Shown piece by piece: positions 16,475 through 26,242 of a stretch of 64,000 nucleotides of DNA. Each line of letters starts with the position of its first letter. Positions within the stretch are counted from its first letter, which is position 1. This DNA comes from Halopseudomonas laoshanensis (lineage in GTDB: Bacteria; Pseudomonadota; Gammaproteobacteria; Pseudomonadales; Pseudomonadaceae). The DNA is taken from assembly GCF_008365385.1 (NCBI RefSeq), contig NZ_QOVF01000008.1:1-64000 (forward strand), given 5' to 3'. The translations under genes were made by a program, and so were the position numbers. The notes below the pieces were generated by a model. The model did no database searches and was not told the origin of the DNA. It saw only the letters and a list, made by a program, of their open reading frames with translations.

Positions 16475-17401
16475 TTAGCCGCGGATGCCTTGGCGTATCT
16501 CCAGCAGCGTGCCGTCGGCATCGCTGGCGTAACCCAGCAGCGCGCCCTCCAGGTCTGCCTCTTCGGAAGCGGCGGGACCGCGGCTGACATCGCCGCCTGA
16601 TTCGCTGATGGCTGCAGCAAGGTTATCGGGGTAGGCCACATCCAGCTGCAGCTTTACCGGATTGTCGGTGTAATTGCGCACGCTGCCGTTGGTCCAGTTC
16701 ATCAGTACCACGGCCGAGCTGCCGGGCACCGGTGAGGTCAGGATGTATTCGTCATATTGCCCTGGAATTTGCAGAAACTGACTTTCCTCAAAGCCGAGCA
16801 CTTCAACGTAGAAATCCCGGGCAGCGTCCAGGTTGCTGACGCCGATGCCAAAGGCGCCAAAAAACGACTCTGTGGCGGTCGGTTCACCGACGATCTCGAT
16901 CAGGTTGTTATCCAGGTCGCGGCCGAAGCCGACTACCACATTGCCGACCGAAGGCTGAGCAGCGGGGGGTACCGTGATGCGACCACCGGCGGCGCTGAAG
17001 TTGCTCGCGAACTGATTGGGGTCCTTGGCGTAGAACACCAGTTTTCCAGGGTTCTGCTGGAAGTTGCGGCCGATGCCATCGGTGAAGTCCATCAGGATCA
17101 CCTTGGAGCCACGGGCGTCGGCGGATTCCAGGACCACCTCGGTGCGATTGTCGCGCGTCAGGCGGTCCACCACGCGCATGCCCATACCCTGAGTGTAGAG
17201 CGTCACCGCGGCGTCCAGATCGCTCACGCCTATCCCTGCAGCGCTCATGAACGTCAGATTGGCGGGTTCGTTAGCCGGAGGTGGCGGAGGTGGTGTGCTG
17301 GCATTGTCGTCAGACCCGCCACCCCCTCCGCCGAGGCAGCCATTGAGCAGAAGAATGAGCAAACCCAGCAGCAAGGTTTTGAGGCAGATGGCAGCCGGCA
17401 T
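16475..17401 (-). CDS. Lipoprotein with two VOC (glyoxalase-like) domains
   Basis: 308 residues. It begins with a lipoprotein signal (LLLGLLILLLNGC, lipidated Cys at residue 22), a linker of six Gly and later six Pro, and then two VOC domains (about 55-165 and 180-300). Start 17401 has AAAGGA 7 nt upstream; the longer frame to 17518 lacks a sensible N-terminus. Envelope-anchored VOC proteins are uncommon, since most family members are cytosolic. The TAA stop is followed at once by a same-frame paralogous double-VOC unit. A TetR-type operator lies 40 nt upstream. Catalytic activity is uncertain. Confidence 0.8.
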   Translation of the reverse strand: MPAAICLKTLLLGLLILLLNGCLGGGGGGSDDNASTPPPPPPANEPANLTFMSAAGIGVSDLDAAVTLYTQGMGMRVVDRLTRDNRTEVVLESADARGSKVILMDFTDGIGRNFQQNPGKLVFYAKDPNQFASNFSAAGGRITVPPAAQPSVGNVVVGFGRDLDNNLIEIVGEPTATESFFGAFGIGVSNLDAARDFYVEVLGFEESQFLQIPGQYDEYILTSPVPGSSAVVLMNWTNGSVRNYTDNPVKLQLDVAYPDNLAAAISESGGDVSRGPAASEEADLEGALLGYASDADGTLLEIRQGIRG

Positions 17402-17441
17402 GGCGTGGTCCTTTGTTTTAATTGTAGAGGCATCAATTTGA

Positions 17442-17457
17442 ATGAACGTTCGTTCAT
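17442..17457. promoter_or_regulatory. TetR-type operator upstream of VOC lipoprotein gene
   Basis: ATGAACG-TT-CGTTCAT, perfect 7-bp arms, 16 bp in total, the form seen at many TetR-family sites. On the minus strand a TACAAT -10 box (17421-17426) lies about 18 nt downstream, placing the dyad over the -35 region of the VOC gene, as expected for a repressor site. Confidence 0.6.
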
Positions 17458-17610
17458 AAATATTAAGATACTCCATCTTTACATGGGCTGCCAGCCAGCA
17501 TCGCGGTGACGTTGCCACCTCATCAGGCTATGATTCCCGGATTGGTTTCCCGATCACTGGCGCTGGCCTTGCACGCCGGCTGCGCAACTCGACCTCGAAA
17601 GGTACCCAGC

Positions 17611-18960
17611 ATGTCCTCGCCGCTATCTGCCGTCTCCCTGGAAATGCGTCTGGCTGGCGTGCCGGACATTGAATGCGTGACCCCCGATCTGAACGGTATA
17701 CCCCGGGGTAAGGTGATGACCGTGGATGGGTTTTTACAGGGTCGGCGCTTGCAGATGGCACGCGGCGTGTTGCTGCAAGCGGTGATGGGCGGTTACCCGG
17801 AAGCGCGCTTTTACGGTAACGAAGACGGCGATCTGGTGCTGCGTGCCGTGCCTGAGCAGGTGCATGTTCTGCCCTGGGCCGAGACGCCCCGCGCATTGGC
17901 CATTTGTGACGCGGTGGAGCTGGATGGACAGCTCTCCGGGTTATCGAGCCGCAGCTTGTTGCAGGAGGTGGTTGAGCGTTATGCCGCACGCAACTGGCAA
18001 CCGATTGTGGCGACCGAACTGGAATTCTTTCTGTTTGAGCCGCATGCCGATGTAAACCAGCCGTTCCAGCCGCCGGTCGGGCTGGACGGGCGCCGCGATG
18101 CGGGCAACGCCGCCTTCAGTGTCACCTCCAATAGCGGTCTGCGGCCGTTCTTTGAAGAGCTCAAGGCATGCATGGCGGCGCTGGGTATTCCGCGCGATAC
18201 TTTCATGCATGAGATGGGTGTCAGCCAGTTCGAGATCAATTTCGTCCATGGGGATCCGCTGCTGATCGCCGACCAGACCTTTATGTTCAAGCACATGCTG
18301 CACGAGGTCGCGCTCAAGCACGGCCTGATCGCCGTGTGCATGGCCAAACCGCTGGCGCGGGTGCCGGGCTGCTCGATGCATATTCATCAAAGCGTGGTGG
18401 AGAAGGCGCACGGGCGAAATATCTTTACCGACCCGCGTAACGACGAGCCGACCTTCAGCTTTGGGCACTACATCGGCGGGCTGCAACATTGCCTGGGTGA
18501 TATGACCTTGCTGATGGCGCCGTATATCAATTCCTATCAGCGCTTTTGTCATACTTACGCCTCACCCAACAATCTGTGCTGGTCGCATGACAACCGCAGT
18601 GCCGGCTTGCGCGTCCCGGCCAGCGGGCCGATGGACCGGCGCGTCGAGAACCGATTGCCCGGTGCCGATGCCAACCCCTATCTGGCGATCGCGGTCAGCC
18701 TGGCCGCCGGGCTTTATGGCATTGAAAACGAGGTCGAACCCACGGCCGTGTCCCAGGGCGAGTTCGATGCGCCGGATGAGTTGACGCTGCCTAGTACTCT
18801 GCAGGAAGCTCTGCAGCGCCTGCGCCGCAGCCCGTTGGCCAAAGAGCTGTTCTGCGCTGAATTTATTGATGGTTATATAGCCACCAAAACCTTGGAGCTG
18901 GATGACTTCATGAACGAAATAACTCCCTGGGAGCGGCGCTATCTCGGCGCCTTCGTTTAA
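17611..18960 (+). CDS. Gamma-glutamylpolyamine synthetase-like glutamine synthetase family protein
   Basis: 449 residues of the GS superfamily, most like PuuA/PauA enzymes that ligate glutamate to putrescine, spermidine or related amines, starting polyamine breakdown. Motifs: VATELEFFLF (~133-142), HEMGVSQFEINF (200-211), GCSMHIHQS (253-261) and the C-terminal RVPASGPMDRRVENRLPG block. The N-terminus IECVTPDLNGIPRGKV is typical. Start 17611 was chosen since upstream residues of the longer frame are not family-like. It stands alone and 2 kb from polyamine synthesis genes. The exact amine is unknown. Confidence 0.82.
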   Translation: MSSPLSAVSLEMRLAGVPDIECVTPDLNGIPRGKVMTVDGFLQGRRLQMARGVLLQAVMGGYPEARFYGNEDGDLVLRAVPEQVHVLPWAETPRALAICDAVELDGQLSGLSSRSLLQEVVERYAARNWQPIVATELEFFLFEPHADVNQPFQPPVGLDGRRDAGNAAFSVTSNSGLRPFFEELKACMAALGIPRDTFMHEMGVSQFEINFVHGDPLLIADQTFMFKHMLHEVALKHGLIAVCMAKPLARVPGCSMHIHQSVVEKAHGRNIFTDPRNDEPTFSFGHYIGGLQHCLGDMTLLMAPYINSYQRFCHTYASPNNLCWSHDNRSAGLRVPASGPMDRRVENRLPGADANPYLAIAVSLAAGLYGIENEVEPTAVSQGEFDAPDELTLPSTLQEALQRLRRSPLAKELFCAEFIDGYIATKTLELDDFMNEITPWERRYLGAFV

Positions 18961-19085
18961 ATAACCGAGCGAATAGCTGTGAGCCGTCAAGGCGGCGGCG
19001 AAAAGCGCCCTGGGTACAAATCGACCATGGACGCCAGCGCTGCTATTCCTTAACCTGCAGGCATTCCCTTGGCACGCGCGGAGCA

Positions 19086-22000
19086 ATGATGCAGGACGCT
19101 GACGACCTTAATCCTGGCCTGATGATTATTCACGGTAATCGTCTGGAAAGTCTGCGCGAGCTGGTGGTGGATTGGATGCGCGCGCACCCGCTGGCGCCGC
19201 TGGAAAATGAAGTCATCCTGGTACAGAGCAACGGCATCGCCCAATGGCTGCAGATGGCGCTGGCGGCCGATGCGCAACACGGCGGTAGTGGCATCGCGGC
19301 GGCGCTGGATGTGCAATTGCCGGCGCGGTTTCTCTGGGACAGCTATCGCGGTGTGCTGGGTCGTGAAGCGGTGCCGGAAACCTCGCCGCTGGACAAACAG
19401 CCACTCACCTGGCGGCTGATGCGCCTGTTGCCGATGCTGCTGGAACAACCGGCCTTTGCCCCCCTCAAGCGGTTTCTGCAAGACGACGTCGATTGCCGCA
19501 AACGCTATCAGCTGGCCGAGCGGCTGGCCGATCTGTTCGATCAGTATCAGGTCTACCGTGCGGACTGGTTGAATGACTGGGCCGAAGGCCGTGATCGCAT
19601 CGGTTTGGCGCGGCAGGGTCATCAGCCCCTGGGAGCCGAGGAGCTGTGGCAGCCGGCACTCTGGCGCGCGGTGTTGCAGGATGTCGGCGTCGAACGTCTG
19701 AGCGATAGCCGTGCCGGTATTCATCCGCGCTTTGTCGAGCATCTGTTGCAGGTTGCAGAACGCCCGCCGGGGTTGCCGCGCCGGGTCATCGTGTTCGGCA
19801 TTTCCTCGCTGCCGGCGCAGACATTGGAAGCACTGGCGGTGATCGGGCGCTTCAGTCAGGTCCTGCTTGGCGTGCTAAATCCCTGCCAGTATCACTGGGG
19901 CGATATCGTCGCCGATCAGGATCTGCTGCGGCATCAATACAAACGCCAGCAGCGCCGCCCCGGAATGCCCGCCACCCTGGATGAGCAGATTGTTCATCAG
20001 CACGCGCATCCGTTGCTGGCGGCCTGGGGAAAACAGGGCCGCGACTATATCAACCTGCTGGATCAGCACGACGAGCGCGGCGCTTACGAAGCGCGTTTCG
20101 CTTCGATCAACGGTGGCCGCGTCGATCTGTTCGAGGAGCCGGAAGGCGCAACCTTACTGGAACAGTTGCAGCGCGATATTCTGGAGCTCAGCCCGTTGGC
20201 GGAAAGCCGTGTGCGTTGGCCGGCGCTGGTGGGCCGTGCGGATGAGTCGATACGCTTTCATATCGCCCATAGCCCCCAGCGCGAAGTAGAAATTCTGCAT
20301 GACCAGCTCCTGGCCGCCTTCGACGCCGACCCGAGCCTGAAACCACGCGACATCATCGTCATGGTGCCCGACGTGAATACCTACGCACCGCATATTCAGG
20401 CGGTGTTCGGACAGCATGCGACTGACGCGGCGCGCTATATCCCCTATACCCTGGCCGATCAGGGGCAGCGCGGTCAGGAGCCGTTATTGATTGCGCTGGA
20501 GCACTTGCTGCGCCTGCCAGACAGCCGCTTGCCTGTCAGTGAGATACTCGATCTGCTGGATGTGCCTGCCCTGCGCTCGCGCTTCGGACTGAGCGAAACC
20601 GATTTACCGACCCTGCACCGCTGGATCGAGGGCGCCGGCATCCGCTGGGGCCTGGATCAGCGGCGGCGTGAAAGCCTTGGCCTGCCCGCCGGGCTTGACG
20701 CCAATAGCTGGCGATTCGGTCTGCGCCGTATGCTGCTCGGTTATGCCTCCGGGCAGGGCAGCGCCTGGGCCGATATCGAGCCCTATGATGAAGTCGGCGG
20801 GCTGGACGCCACGCTGATCGGCCCGCTGAGCAGCTTGCTGCAGGCGCTGGACAAATACGAACAACAACTCGCCCAGCCGGCAAGCCCGGCTGTGTGGGGC
20901 GAACGTTTACGTGGCTTGCTGGAGGCGTTTTTCAACGCCGAAAGTGATCGTGATCAGTTGCTGCTGGCGCAACTGCAGGAGGGGCTCGCCAACTGGCTGG
21001 AGCTTTGTGAGTCGGTGGCGCTGGATGAGCCGCTGCCGCTGAATGTGGTAGCCGAAGCCTGGCTGGAGGGCATCGGTCAGACGCAACTGAGCCAGCGTTT
21101 TCTTGCTGGCGCGGTGAACGTCTGCACACTGATGCCGATGCGCGCGATTCCGTTCAAGCGCATCTGCCTGCTGGGCATGAATGATGGCGATTACCCGCGC
21201 GCGCAGCCGCCGCTGGATTTTGACCTGATGGGCCGCGATTACCGGCCGGGCGACCGCTCACGGCGTGAGGATGACCGCTACCTGCTGCTGGAGGCGCTGC
21301 TCTCGACCCGTGACAGCCTTTACATCAGCTGGGTCGGCAGAAGCATTCGCGACAATAGCGAGCGTCCGCCTTCTGTCTTGATCGGCCAGCTACGTGATCA
21401 TTTGTCCAGTGGCTGGCGCCGTGAAGATGGGGCCGACCTACTCGAATCCCTGACCACCGATCACCCACTGCAGCCCTTCAGCCGTGCCTATTTTAGCGGC
21501 GATGATCCGGCGCTGTTCAGCTATGCCGGGGACTGGCGTGGATTGCACGATCTACCATTACAGCTCCAGGTCGACGCGCCGCTGCCCGCGATGACCCTGG
21601 AGACCGCGATCGAGCTACCGGCGTTGCAGCGCTTTCTGCGCAATCCGGTGGAGCATTTCTTTGCCACCCGGTTGAAAGTCTGGCTGCAGGAGCAGGATAC
21701 GGTCACAGAGGATGATGAGCCTTTTGCGCTGGACGGCCTGCAGCGCCATCAGCTTAGCCAGTGGCTACTCGAGCAGGTGAAGGATCTGGATACCGATGCC
21801 GACTGGCACGCTGAACTGACCACGCAGGCAGGGCGCCTGATGCAGCGCGGTAGTCTGCCGCTGGCCGGGTTTGGCGGGCTGACGCGGGATCAATTGATCA
21901 GCCCGCTTGAGGATCAGTTAAGCCGTTACCGTGAGCAGTTGCCGGTCTGGCCGCAGGTCATTGAGCACCCACTGCCGCTGTTCGCCAGCGCACCCGGTAT

Positions 22001-22565
22001 CGAGCTGCGCAGTTGGCTTGCCGGCGTGCGTCAGTCAGAACAGAACCATGGCCTGCTGCGCCTGCATCTGGTCACCGGAAGCCTGCTGGATAAAAAAGGC
22101 AAGGCGCCGCGCTGGCGCAAACTGCTCAACGACCTCTGCCTGCATGTTCTGGCCTCAGCCAGCGGTCACCTGTTGACCAGCAGGTTGATCAGTGCGGACG
22201 CCAGCGTGGAGTTATTGCCGCTCGAGCAGGGGCAGGCGCAACAGATCATGCATGACTGGTTGCTCGGTTGGCTGGAAGGTTTGAAGCGGCCGCTGCCGGT
22301 CGCAGCGGAAACGGCCTTTGCCTTGCTGACGGAGAAAAAGCCCGAACAGCAGCTGTTCAAGGCCGCGAGCTGTTACGACGGCTCCAGTTTTTTGACCGGT
22401 GAGGTGAGTAAAAGCGTGGCCCTGCAGCGCAGTTATCCGGATTTTGCCAGTCTGCTGGCCAACGAGGAGTTTCAGGGCTGGGCTGAAGCGCTTTACCAGC
22501 CGTTGGTTGATGGTCTGGAGGGCGGATGGATCACCATCAGCGCGGCCGGGGAGGGCGAGGCATGA
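19086..22565 (+). CDS. recC: Exodeoxyribonuclease V subunit gamma (RecC)
   Basis: 1159 residues, the usual size of pseudomonad RecC. This subunit scans for Chi and splits the duplex in the RecBCD recombination/repair complex. Helicase-like but inactivated domains are recognisable: the N-terminal VQSNGIAQWLQMALA region, IVFGISSLPAQTLEAL, and the late MPMRAIPFKRICLLGMNDGDYPR segment. The start is ATG 19086 or the adjoining 19089. The stop overlaps the recB start (ATGA). A 125-nt gap before it shows no clear promoter. Confidence 0.95.
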   Translation: MMQDADDLNPGLMIIHGNRLESLRELVVDWMRAHPLAPLENEVILVQSNGIAQWLQMALAADAQHGGSGIAAALDVQLPARFLWDSYRGVLGREAVPETSPLDKQPLTWRLMRLLPMLLEQPAFAPLKRFLQDDVDCRKRYQLAERLADLFDQYQVYRADWLNDWAEGRDRIGLARQGHQPLGAEELWQPALWRAVLQDVGVERLSDSRAGIHPRFVEHLLQVAERPPGLPRRVIVFGISSLPAQTLEALAVIGRFSQVLLGVLNPCQYHWGDIVADQDLLRHQYKRQQRRPGMPATLDEQIVHQHAHPLLAAWGKQGRDYINLLDQHDERGAYEARFASINGGRVDLFEEPEGATLLEQLQRDILELSPLAESRVRWPALVGRADESIRFHIAHSPQREVEILHDQLLAAFDADPSLKPRDIIVMVPDVNTYAPHIQAVFGQHATDAARYIPYTLADQGQRGQEPLLIALEHLLRLPDSRLPVSEILDLLDVPALRSRFGLSETDLPTLHRWIEGAGIRWGLDQRRRESLGLPAGLDANSWRFGLRRMLLGYASGQGSAWADIEPYDEVGGLDATLIGPLSSLLQALDKYEQQLAQPASPAVWGERLRGLLEAFFNAESDRDQLLLAQLQEGLANWLELCESVALDEPLPLNVVAEAWLEGIGQTQLSQRFLAGAVNVCTLMPMRAIPFKRICLLGMNDGDYPRAQPPLDFDLMGRDYRPGDRSRREDDRYLLLEALLSTRDSLYISWVGRSIRDNSERPPSVLIGQLRDHLSSGWRREDGADLLESLTTDHPLQPFSRAYFSGDDPALFSYAGDWRGLHDLPLQLQVDAPLPAMTLETAIELPALQRFLRNPVEHFFATRLKVWLQEQDTVTEDDEPFALDGLQRHQLSQWLLEQVKDLDTDADWHAELTTQAGRLMQRGSLPLAGFGGLTRDQLISPLEDQLSRYREQLPVWPQVIEHPLPLFASAPGIELRSWLAGVRQSEQNHGLLRLHLVTGSLLDKKGKAPRWRKLLNDLCLHVLASASGHLLTSRLISADASVELLPLEQGQAQQIMHDWLLGWLEGLKRPLPVAAETAFALLTEKKPEQQLFKAASCYDGSSFLTGEVSKSVALQRSYPDFASLLANEEFQGWAEALYQPLVDGLEGGWITISAAGEGEA

Positions 22566-25500
22566 ACCACCACCGCAACCCGGATGAGAGCCTGGCTCAC
22601 TCATTACCCCTGGCGCTGCGCTGCCCGCTACGCGGCAGCCGCTTGATCGAAGCCAGCGCCGGTACCGGCAAAACCTTCACCATCTCCGCACTCTACCTGC
22701 GCCTGGTGCTGGGGCATGGCGGCGACGCCGCCTTCGCTCGCGAATTGCTGCCGCCAGAAATTCTGGTAGTGACCTTTACCGAAGCGGCCACCCAGGAGCT
22801 GCGCGACCGGATTCGTGCGCGCCTGGTCGATGCGGCCAGGGCCCTGCGTGGCGAGGACGAGAAGCCGGATCCGATCATTGCCGCGCTGCGGGAAGATATC
22901 GACCCCGATCTGTGGTCGGCCAGCGCGCGCAAACTGGAGATCGCCGCGCAGTGGATGGATCAGGCCGCCGTGTCGACCATCCACAGCTGGTGCCAGCGCA
23001 TGCTGCGCGAACATGCCTTCGACAGTGGCAGCCTGTTTGTGCAGACGCTGGAAACCGATCAGCGTGAGTTGCTCGCTGAGGTCGCTCGCGATTACTGGCG
23101 CCTGCATTGTTACCACTTGCAGGGCGCAGCACTGGGCTGGGTGGATCACATCTGGCAGCAGCCGGATCTGCTGCTCGGCAAGGCGCGCATTCTGCTTGAC
23201 CAGGCACCGGCGGACGCGCATGAGCAGAATCTGCAGCAGTTGATTGATGCCGGCCTGCAGCAGGCTGAAGAGCAAATGGCGGCACTGAAAGCACCCTGGC
23301 TGGATTGGGTTGACGAGCTGGCCTTGCTGCTGGAGCAGGCCCGCGAGGCCAAGGCCTACAACGGTCAGAAGATGAACAGCCGCAATCTGGGCAACTGGCT
23401 GGACAGACTCCGCAGCTGGGCCGGCGACCCGCAGCAGCGGCTATTGGACATAGGCGCTGGGTTTTCCCGGCTGACCCCCGAGGGGCTGGCTGAGGTATGG
23501 AAGAACGGCATCCCGCCGGATCATCCGGCGCTGGACGCCATGCGCGATTTGAAGGCGGATCTGCAGCGGATCAAAGGGCCGGAGCAAGCGGCATTGCGCC
23601 ACGCTGCAGCCTGGATTGCGCAACGCTTCGAAGCGGAGAAGCGCCGCCGTGCGCAGATGGGCTTCGACGATATGCTCACCCGTCTGGATGCCGCCTTGCA
23701 GGGGCCCAACGGTGACCGTCTGGCCGAGGTGATCCGTACTCAGTTCCCGGTCGCACTGATCGATGAGTTCCAGGATACCGACCCACTGCAGTACCGGATT
23801 TTCGACCGGATCTACCGGGTAGAAGCCAATGATCAGGACACCGCACTGCTGCTGATCGGCGACCCGAAACAGGCGATCTACGCCTTCCGCGGAGCGGACA
23901 TTTTTACCTATCTGCGTGCGCGCGCCGCCACGCTAGGCCGGCACGAGAGCCTGGACACCAACTTCCGCTCCAGTGCTGCGATGGTCACTTCAGTCAATCA
24001 CGTGTTTGAACAGGCCGAACAGCAATTTGACCGCGGGGCCTTTCTGTTCCGCCGGGGCGAGCACAACCCGCTGCCGTTTCTGTCGGTCACTGCCCAGGGT
24101 CGTGACGCGGTCTGGAGCGTGCGCGGTCAGCCGGCGCCCGCGCTGACCGCCTGGTATTTGCCCAGCGACGAGCCAGTAAGCGGTGATGACTATCGTTGGC
24201 AGATGGCCGAGCGTTGCGCCACCGCAATGGTCGAGCTGCTGCAGGCCGGTCAACAGGGTGAGGCCGGCTTTGCCGAGCCGGACAAACCGCTTGAGCCGGT
24301 GCGGCCGGCGGATATGGCGGTACTGGTGCGTACTGGGCGCGAAGCCCAGGCGATTCGTCAGGCATTGGCTGAACGTGGCGTGCGTAGCGTTTACCTGTCG
24401 GACAAGGATTCGGTGCTCACTACCCTGGAAGCACAGGATCTGTTGCGCTGGTTGCGTGCCTGCGCAGAACCCGGCAATGACCGTTTGCTGCGCGCGGCCT
24501 TGGCCGCCCCCACTCTGAACCTGAGTTGGGCGGAACTGGAACAGTTGAATGAAGATGAGCGTCTGTGGGAGCGGCGGGTCGATGAGTTTCGCGATTACCG
24601 CAGGCTATGGCAGCGCCAGGGCGTGCTGCCGATGTTGCATCGGCTGCTGCATCAATTCCAGTTGCCTGCGCGGCTGCTCGCCCAGCGTGATGGCGAGCGG
24701 CGGCTAACCAATCTGCTGCACCTGGCGGAGTTGCTGCAAAGTGCCGCGCGGGAACTGGATGGCGAGCAGGCGCTTATTCGTCACCTCGGCGAACTGATTC
24801 GCCAGGCCGGCAGCGGTAGCGCAGAAGAGCAGGTGTTGCGGCTGGAAAGCGATGCGGAACTGGTCAAGGTCGTGACCATCCACAAATCCAAAGGCCTGGA
24901 ATATCCCTTGGTGTTTCTGCCTTTTATCAGCCATAGCCGACCGGTGAAAAAAGGCGAGCCGGTGCGCGTGTATGACGGCCAGCGCTCGCAGTTGCATCTG
25001 GACCCCAATGACGAGGTACTGGCGCAGGCTGACCGGGAGCGGCTCGGCGAAGACCTGCGGCTGCTGTACGTGGCGCTCACCCGGGCCCGGCATGCCTGCT
25101 GGCTAGGCCTGGTAGATTTGAAATCCGGCAATAGCAAACAGTCGGTCCTGCATCACAGTGCCATCGCCTGGCTGCTGGCTGGCGGGCAGCCACTCGCTTC
25201 ATCCCCGGCGCTGCTCTCCTGGCTTGAGGCTTGGAGTCACGTGGACGGCTGCATCGCTGTGCAACCCGCGCCCGAGCCACTTGAGCAGGTCTACCAGCCG
25301 CAACAGGATGCAGTCCTGAGTCTACGTGAACGCGTGCCATCACACGCGCGTTTCGAATCCTGGTGGATTGGTTCCTACAGTGCGCTGACGGTGAGCAGTG
25401 AAGCGCCGCTGGCGGCTGAAACCGCGCTGGCGGAGAAGATTACCGATGATGACCGCAAGGCGCGTTTTATCGCCCTGCGGCCCGGTGAAACGCCGACCAT

Positions 25501-26242
25501 TCATCGCTTCCCGCGCGGGCCGCAGCCAGGCACCTTTATCCATGGTTTGCTCGAGCTCGCGGGCAACGAGGGCTTCGCCAGTCTGAGCGAGCCGCAGCAG
25601 TGTCTGAGTTGGCTGGTGCCGCGCTGCCAACGGCGGGGCTGGGGCGAGTGGAGTCAGTGCCTGAGTGACTGGCTGGTGCAACTTCTGACGCGTCCGGGAT
25701 TGGTCCCCGGCAGCTCTCTGGCGCTCGCCGATTTGCAACCGGGCCAGTACCAAAGTGAACTGGAATTTTTATTCAGCGCCAGCCGCGTGGATGTGCAGCA
25801 GATCGACCAACTGGTCTGCGCCGCAACCCTTGACCAGCAGCCGCGGCCGGCCTTGCAGCGTGATCAGCTCAATGGTCTGTTCAAGGGCTTTATCGATCTG
25901 GTATTCGAACATGATGGCCGCTATTACGTGGTCGATTACAAGTCCAACTGGCTGGGCCAGGGGTCAACGGATTACACCGAGGCGGGGATGCAGCGCATGA
26001 TCCTGGAGCATCGCTATGATCTGCAGTACGTCCTCTATCTGCTGGCGCTGCACCGCCAGCTGCGCGCGCGCCTGCCGGATTACGACTACGATCAGCACAT
26101 TGGCGGCGCACTCTATTGGTTTGTGCGCGGCGTAGAGGCAGATAACGGCGGGCTCTGGCTCGACCGGCCGCCACGTACGCTGATTGAGGCGCTCGACCGG
26201 CTGTTTGCCGGTGAGCCTCAGGAGACTAGCCATGCAGGGTGA
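22562..26242 (+). CDS. recB: Exodeoxyribonuclease V subunit beta (RecB)
   Basis: 1226 residues: a superfamily 1A 3'-5' helicase followed by a nuclease. Walker A is IEASAGTGKTFTI (~residues 28-40); motif Ia/II show VTFTEAATQELRDRI and LIDEFQDTDPLQYRIF. Later motifs include IGDPKQAIYAFRGAD and VTIHKSKGLEYPLVF. The C-terminal nuclease has GFIDLVFEHDGRYYVVDYKS, containing the metal-binding Asp, Asp and Lys of RecB. It starts at the ATGA overlap with recC (22562); the longer frame from 22526 runs inside recC. The 3' end overlaps recD by 11 nt. Confidence 0.97.
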   Translation: MNHHRNPDESLAHSLPLALRCPLRGSRLIEASAGTGKTFTISALYLRLVLGHGGDAAFARELLPPEILVVTFTEAATQELRDRIRARLVDAARALRGEDEKPDPIIAALREDIDPDLWSASARKLEIAAQWMDQAAVSTIHSWCQRMLREHAFDSGSLFVQTLETDQRELLAEVARDYWRLHCYHLQGAALGWVDHIWQQPDLLLGKARILLDQAPADAHEQNLQQLIDAGLQQAEEQMAALKAPWLDWVDELALLLEQAREAKAYNGQKMNSRNLGNWLDRLRSWAGDPQQRLLDIGAGFSRLTPEGLAEVWKNGIPPDHPALDAMRDLKADLQRIKGPEQAALRHAAAWIAQRFEAEKRRRAQMGFDDMLTRLDAALQGPNGDRLAEVIRTQFPVALIDEFQDTDPLQYRIFDRIYRVEANDQDTALLLIGDPKQAIYAFRGADIFTYLRARAATLGRHESLDTNFRSSAAMVTSVNHVFEQAEQQFDRGAFLFRRGEHNPLPFLSVTAQGRDAVWSVRGQPAPALTAWYLPSDEPVSGDDYRWQMAERCATAMVELLQAGQQGEAGFAEPDKPLEPVRPADMAVLVRTGREAQAIRQALAERGVRSVYLSDKDSVLTTLEAQDLLRWLRACAEPGNDRLLRAALAAPTLNLSWAELEQLNEDERLWERRVDEFRDYRRLWQRQGVLPMLHRLLHQFQLPARLLAQRDGERRLTNLLHLAELLQSAARELDGEQALIRHLGELIRQAGSGSAEEQVLRLESDAELVKVVTIHKSKGLEYPLVFLPFISHSRPVKKGEPVRVYDGQRSQLHLDPNDEVLAQADRERLGEDLRLLYVALTRARHACWLGLVDLKSGNSKQSVLHHSAIAWLLAGGQPLASSPALLSWLEAWSHVDGCIAVQPAPEPLEQVYQPQQDAVLSLRERVPSHARFESWWIGSYSALTVSSEAPLAAETALAEKITDDDRKARFIALRPGETPTIHRFPRGPQPGTFIHGLLELAGNEGFASLSEPQQCLSWLVPRCQRRGWGEWSQCLSDWLVQLLTRPGLVPGSSLALADLQPGQYQSELEFLFSASRVDVQQIDQLVCAATLDQQPRPALQRDQLNGLFKGFIDLVFEHDGRYYVVDYKSNWLGQGSTDYTEAGMQRMILEHRYDLQYVLYLLALHRQLRARLPDYDYDQHIGGALYWFVRGVEADNGGLWLDRPPRTLIEALDRLFAGEPQETSHAG

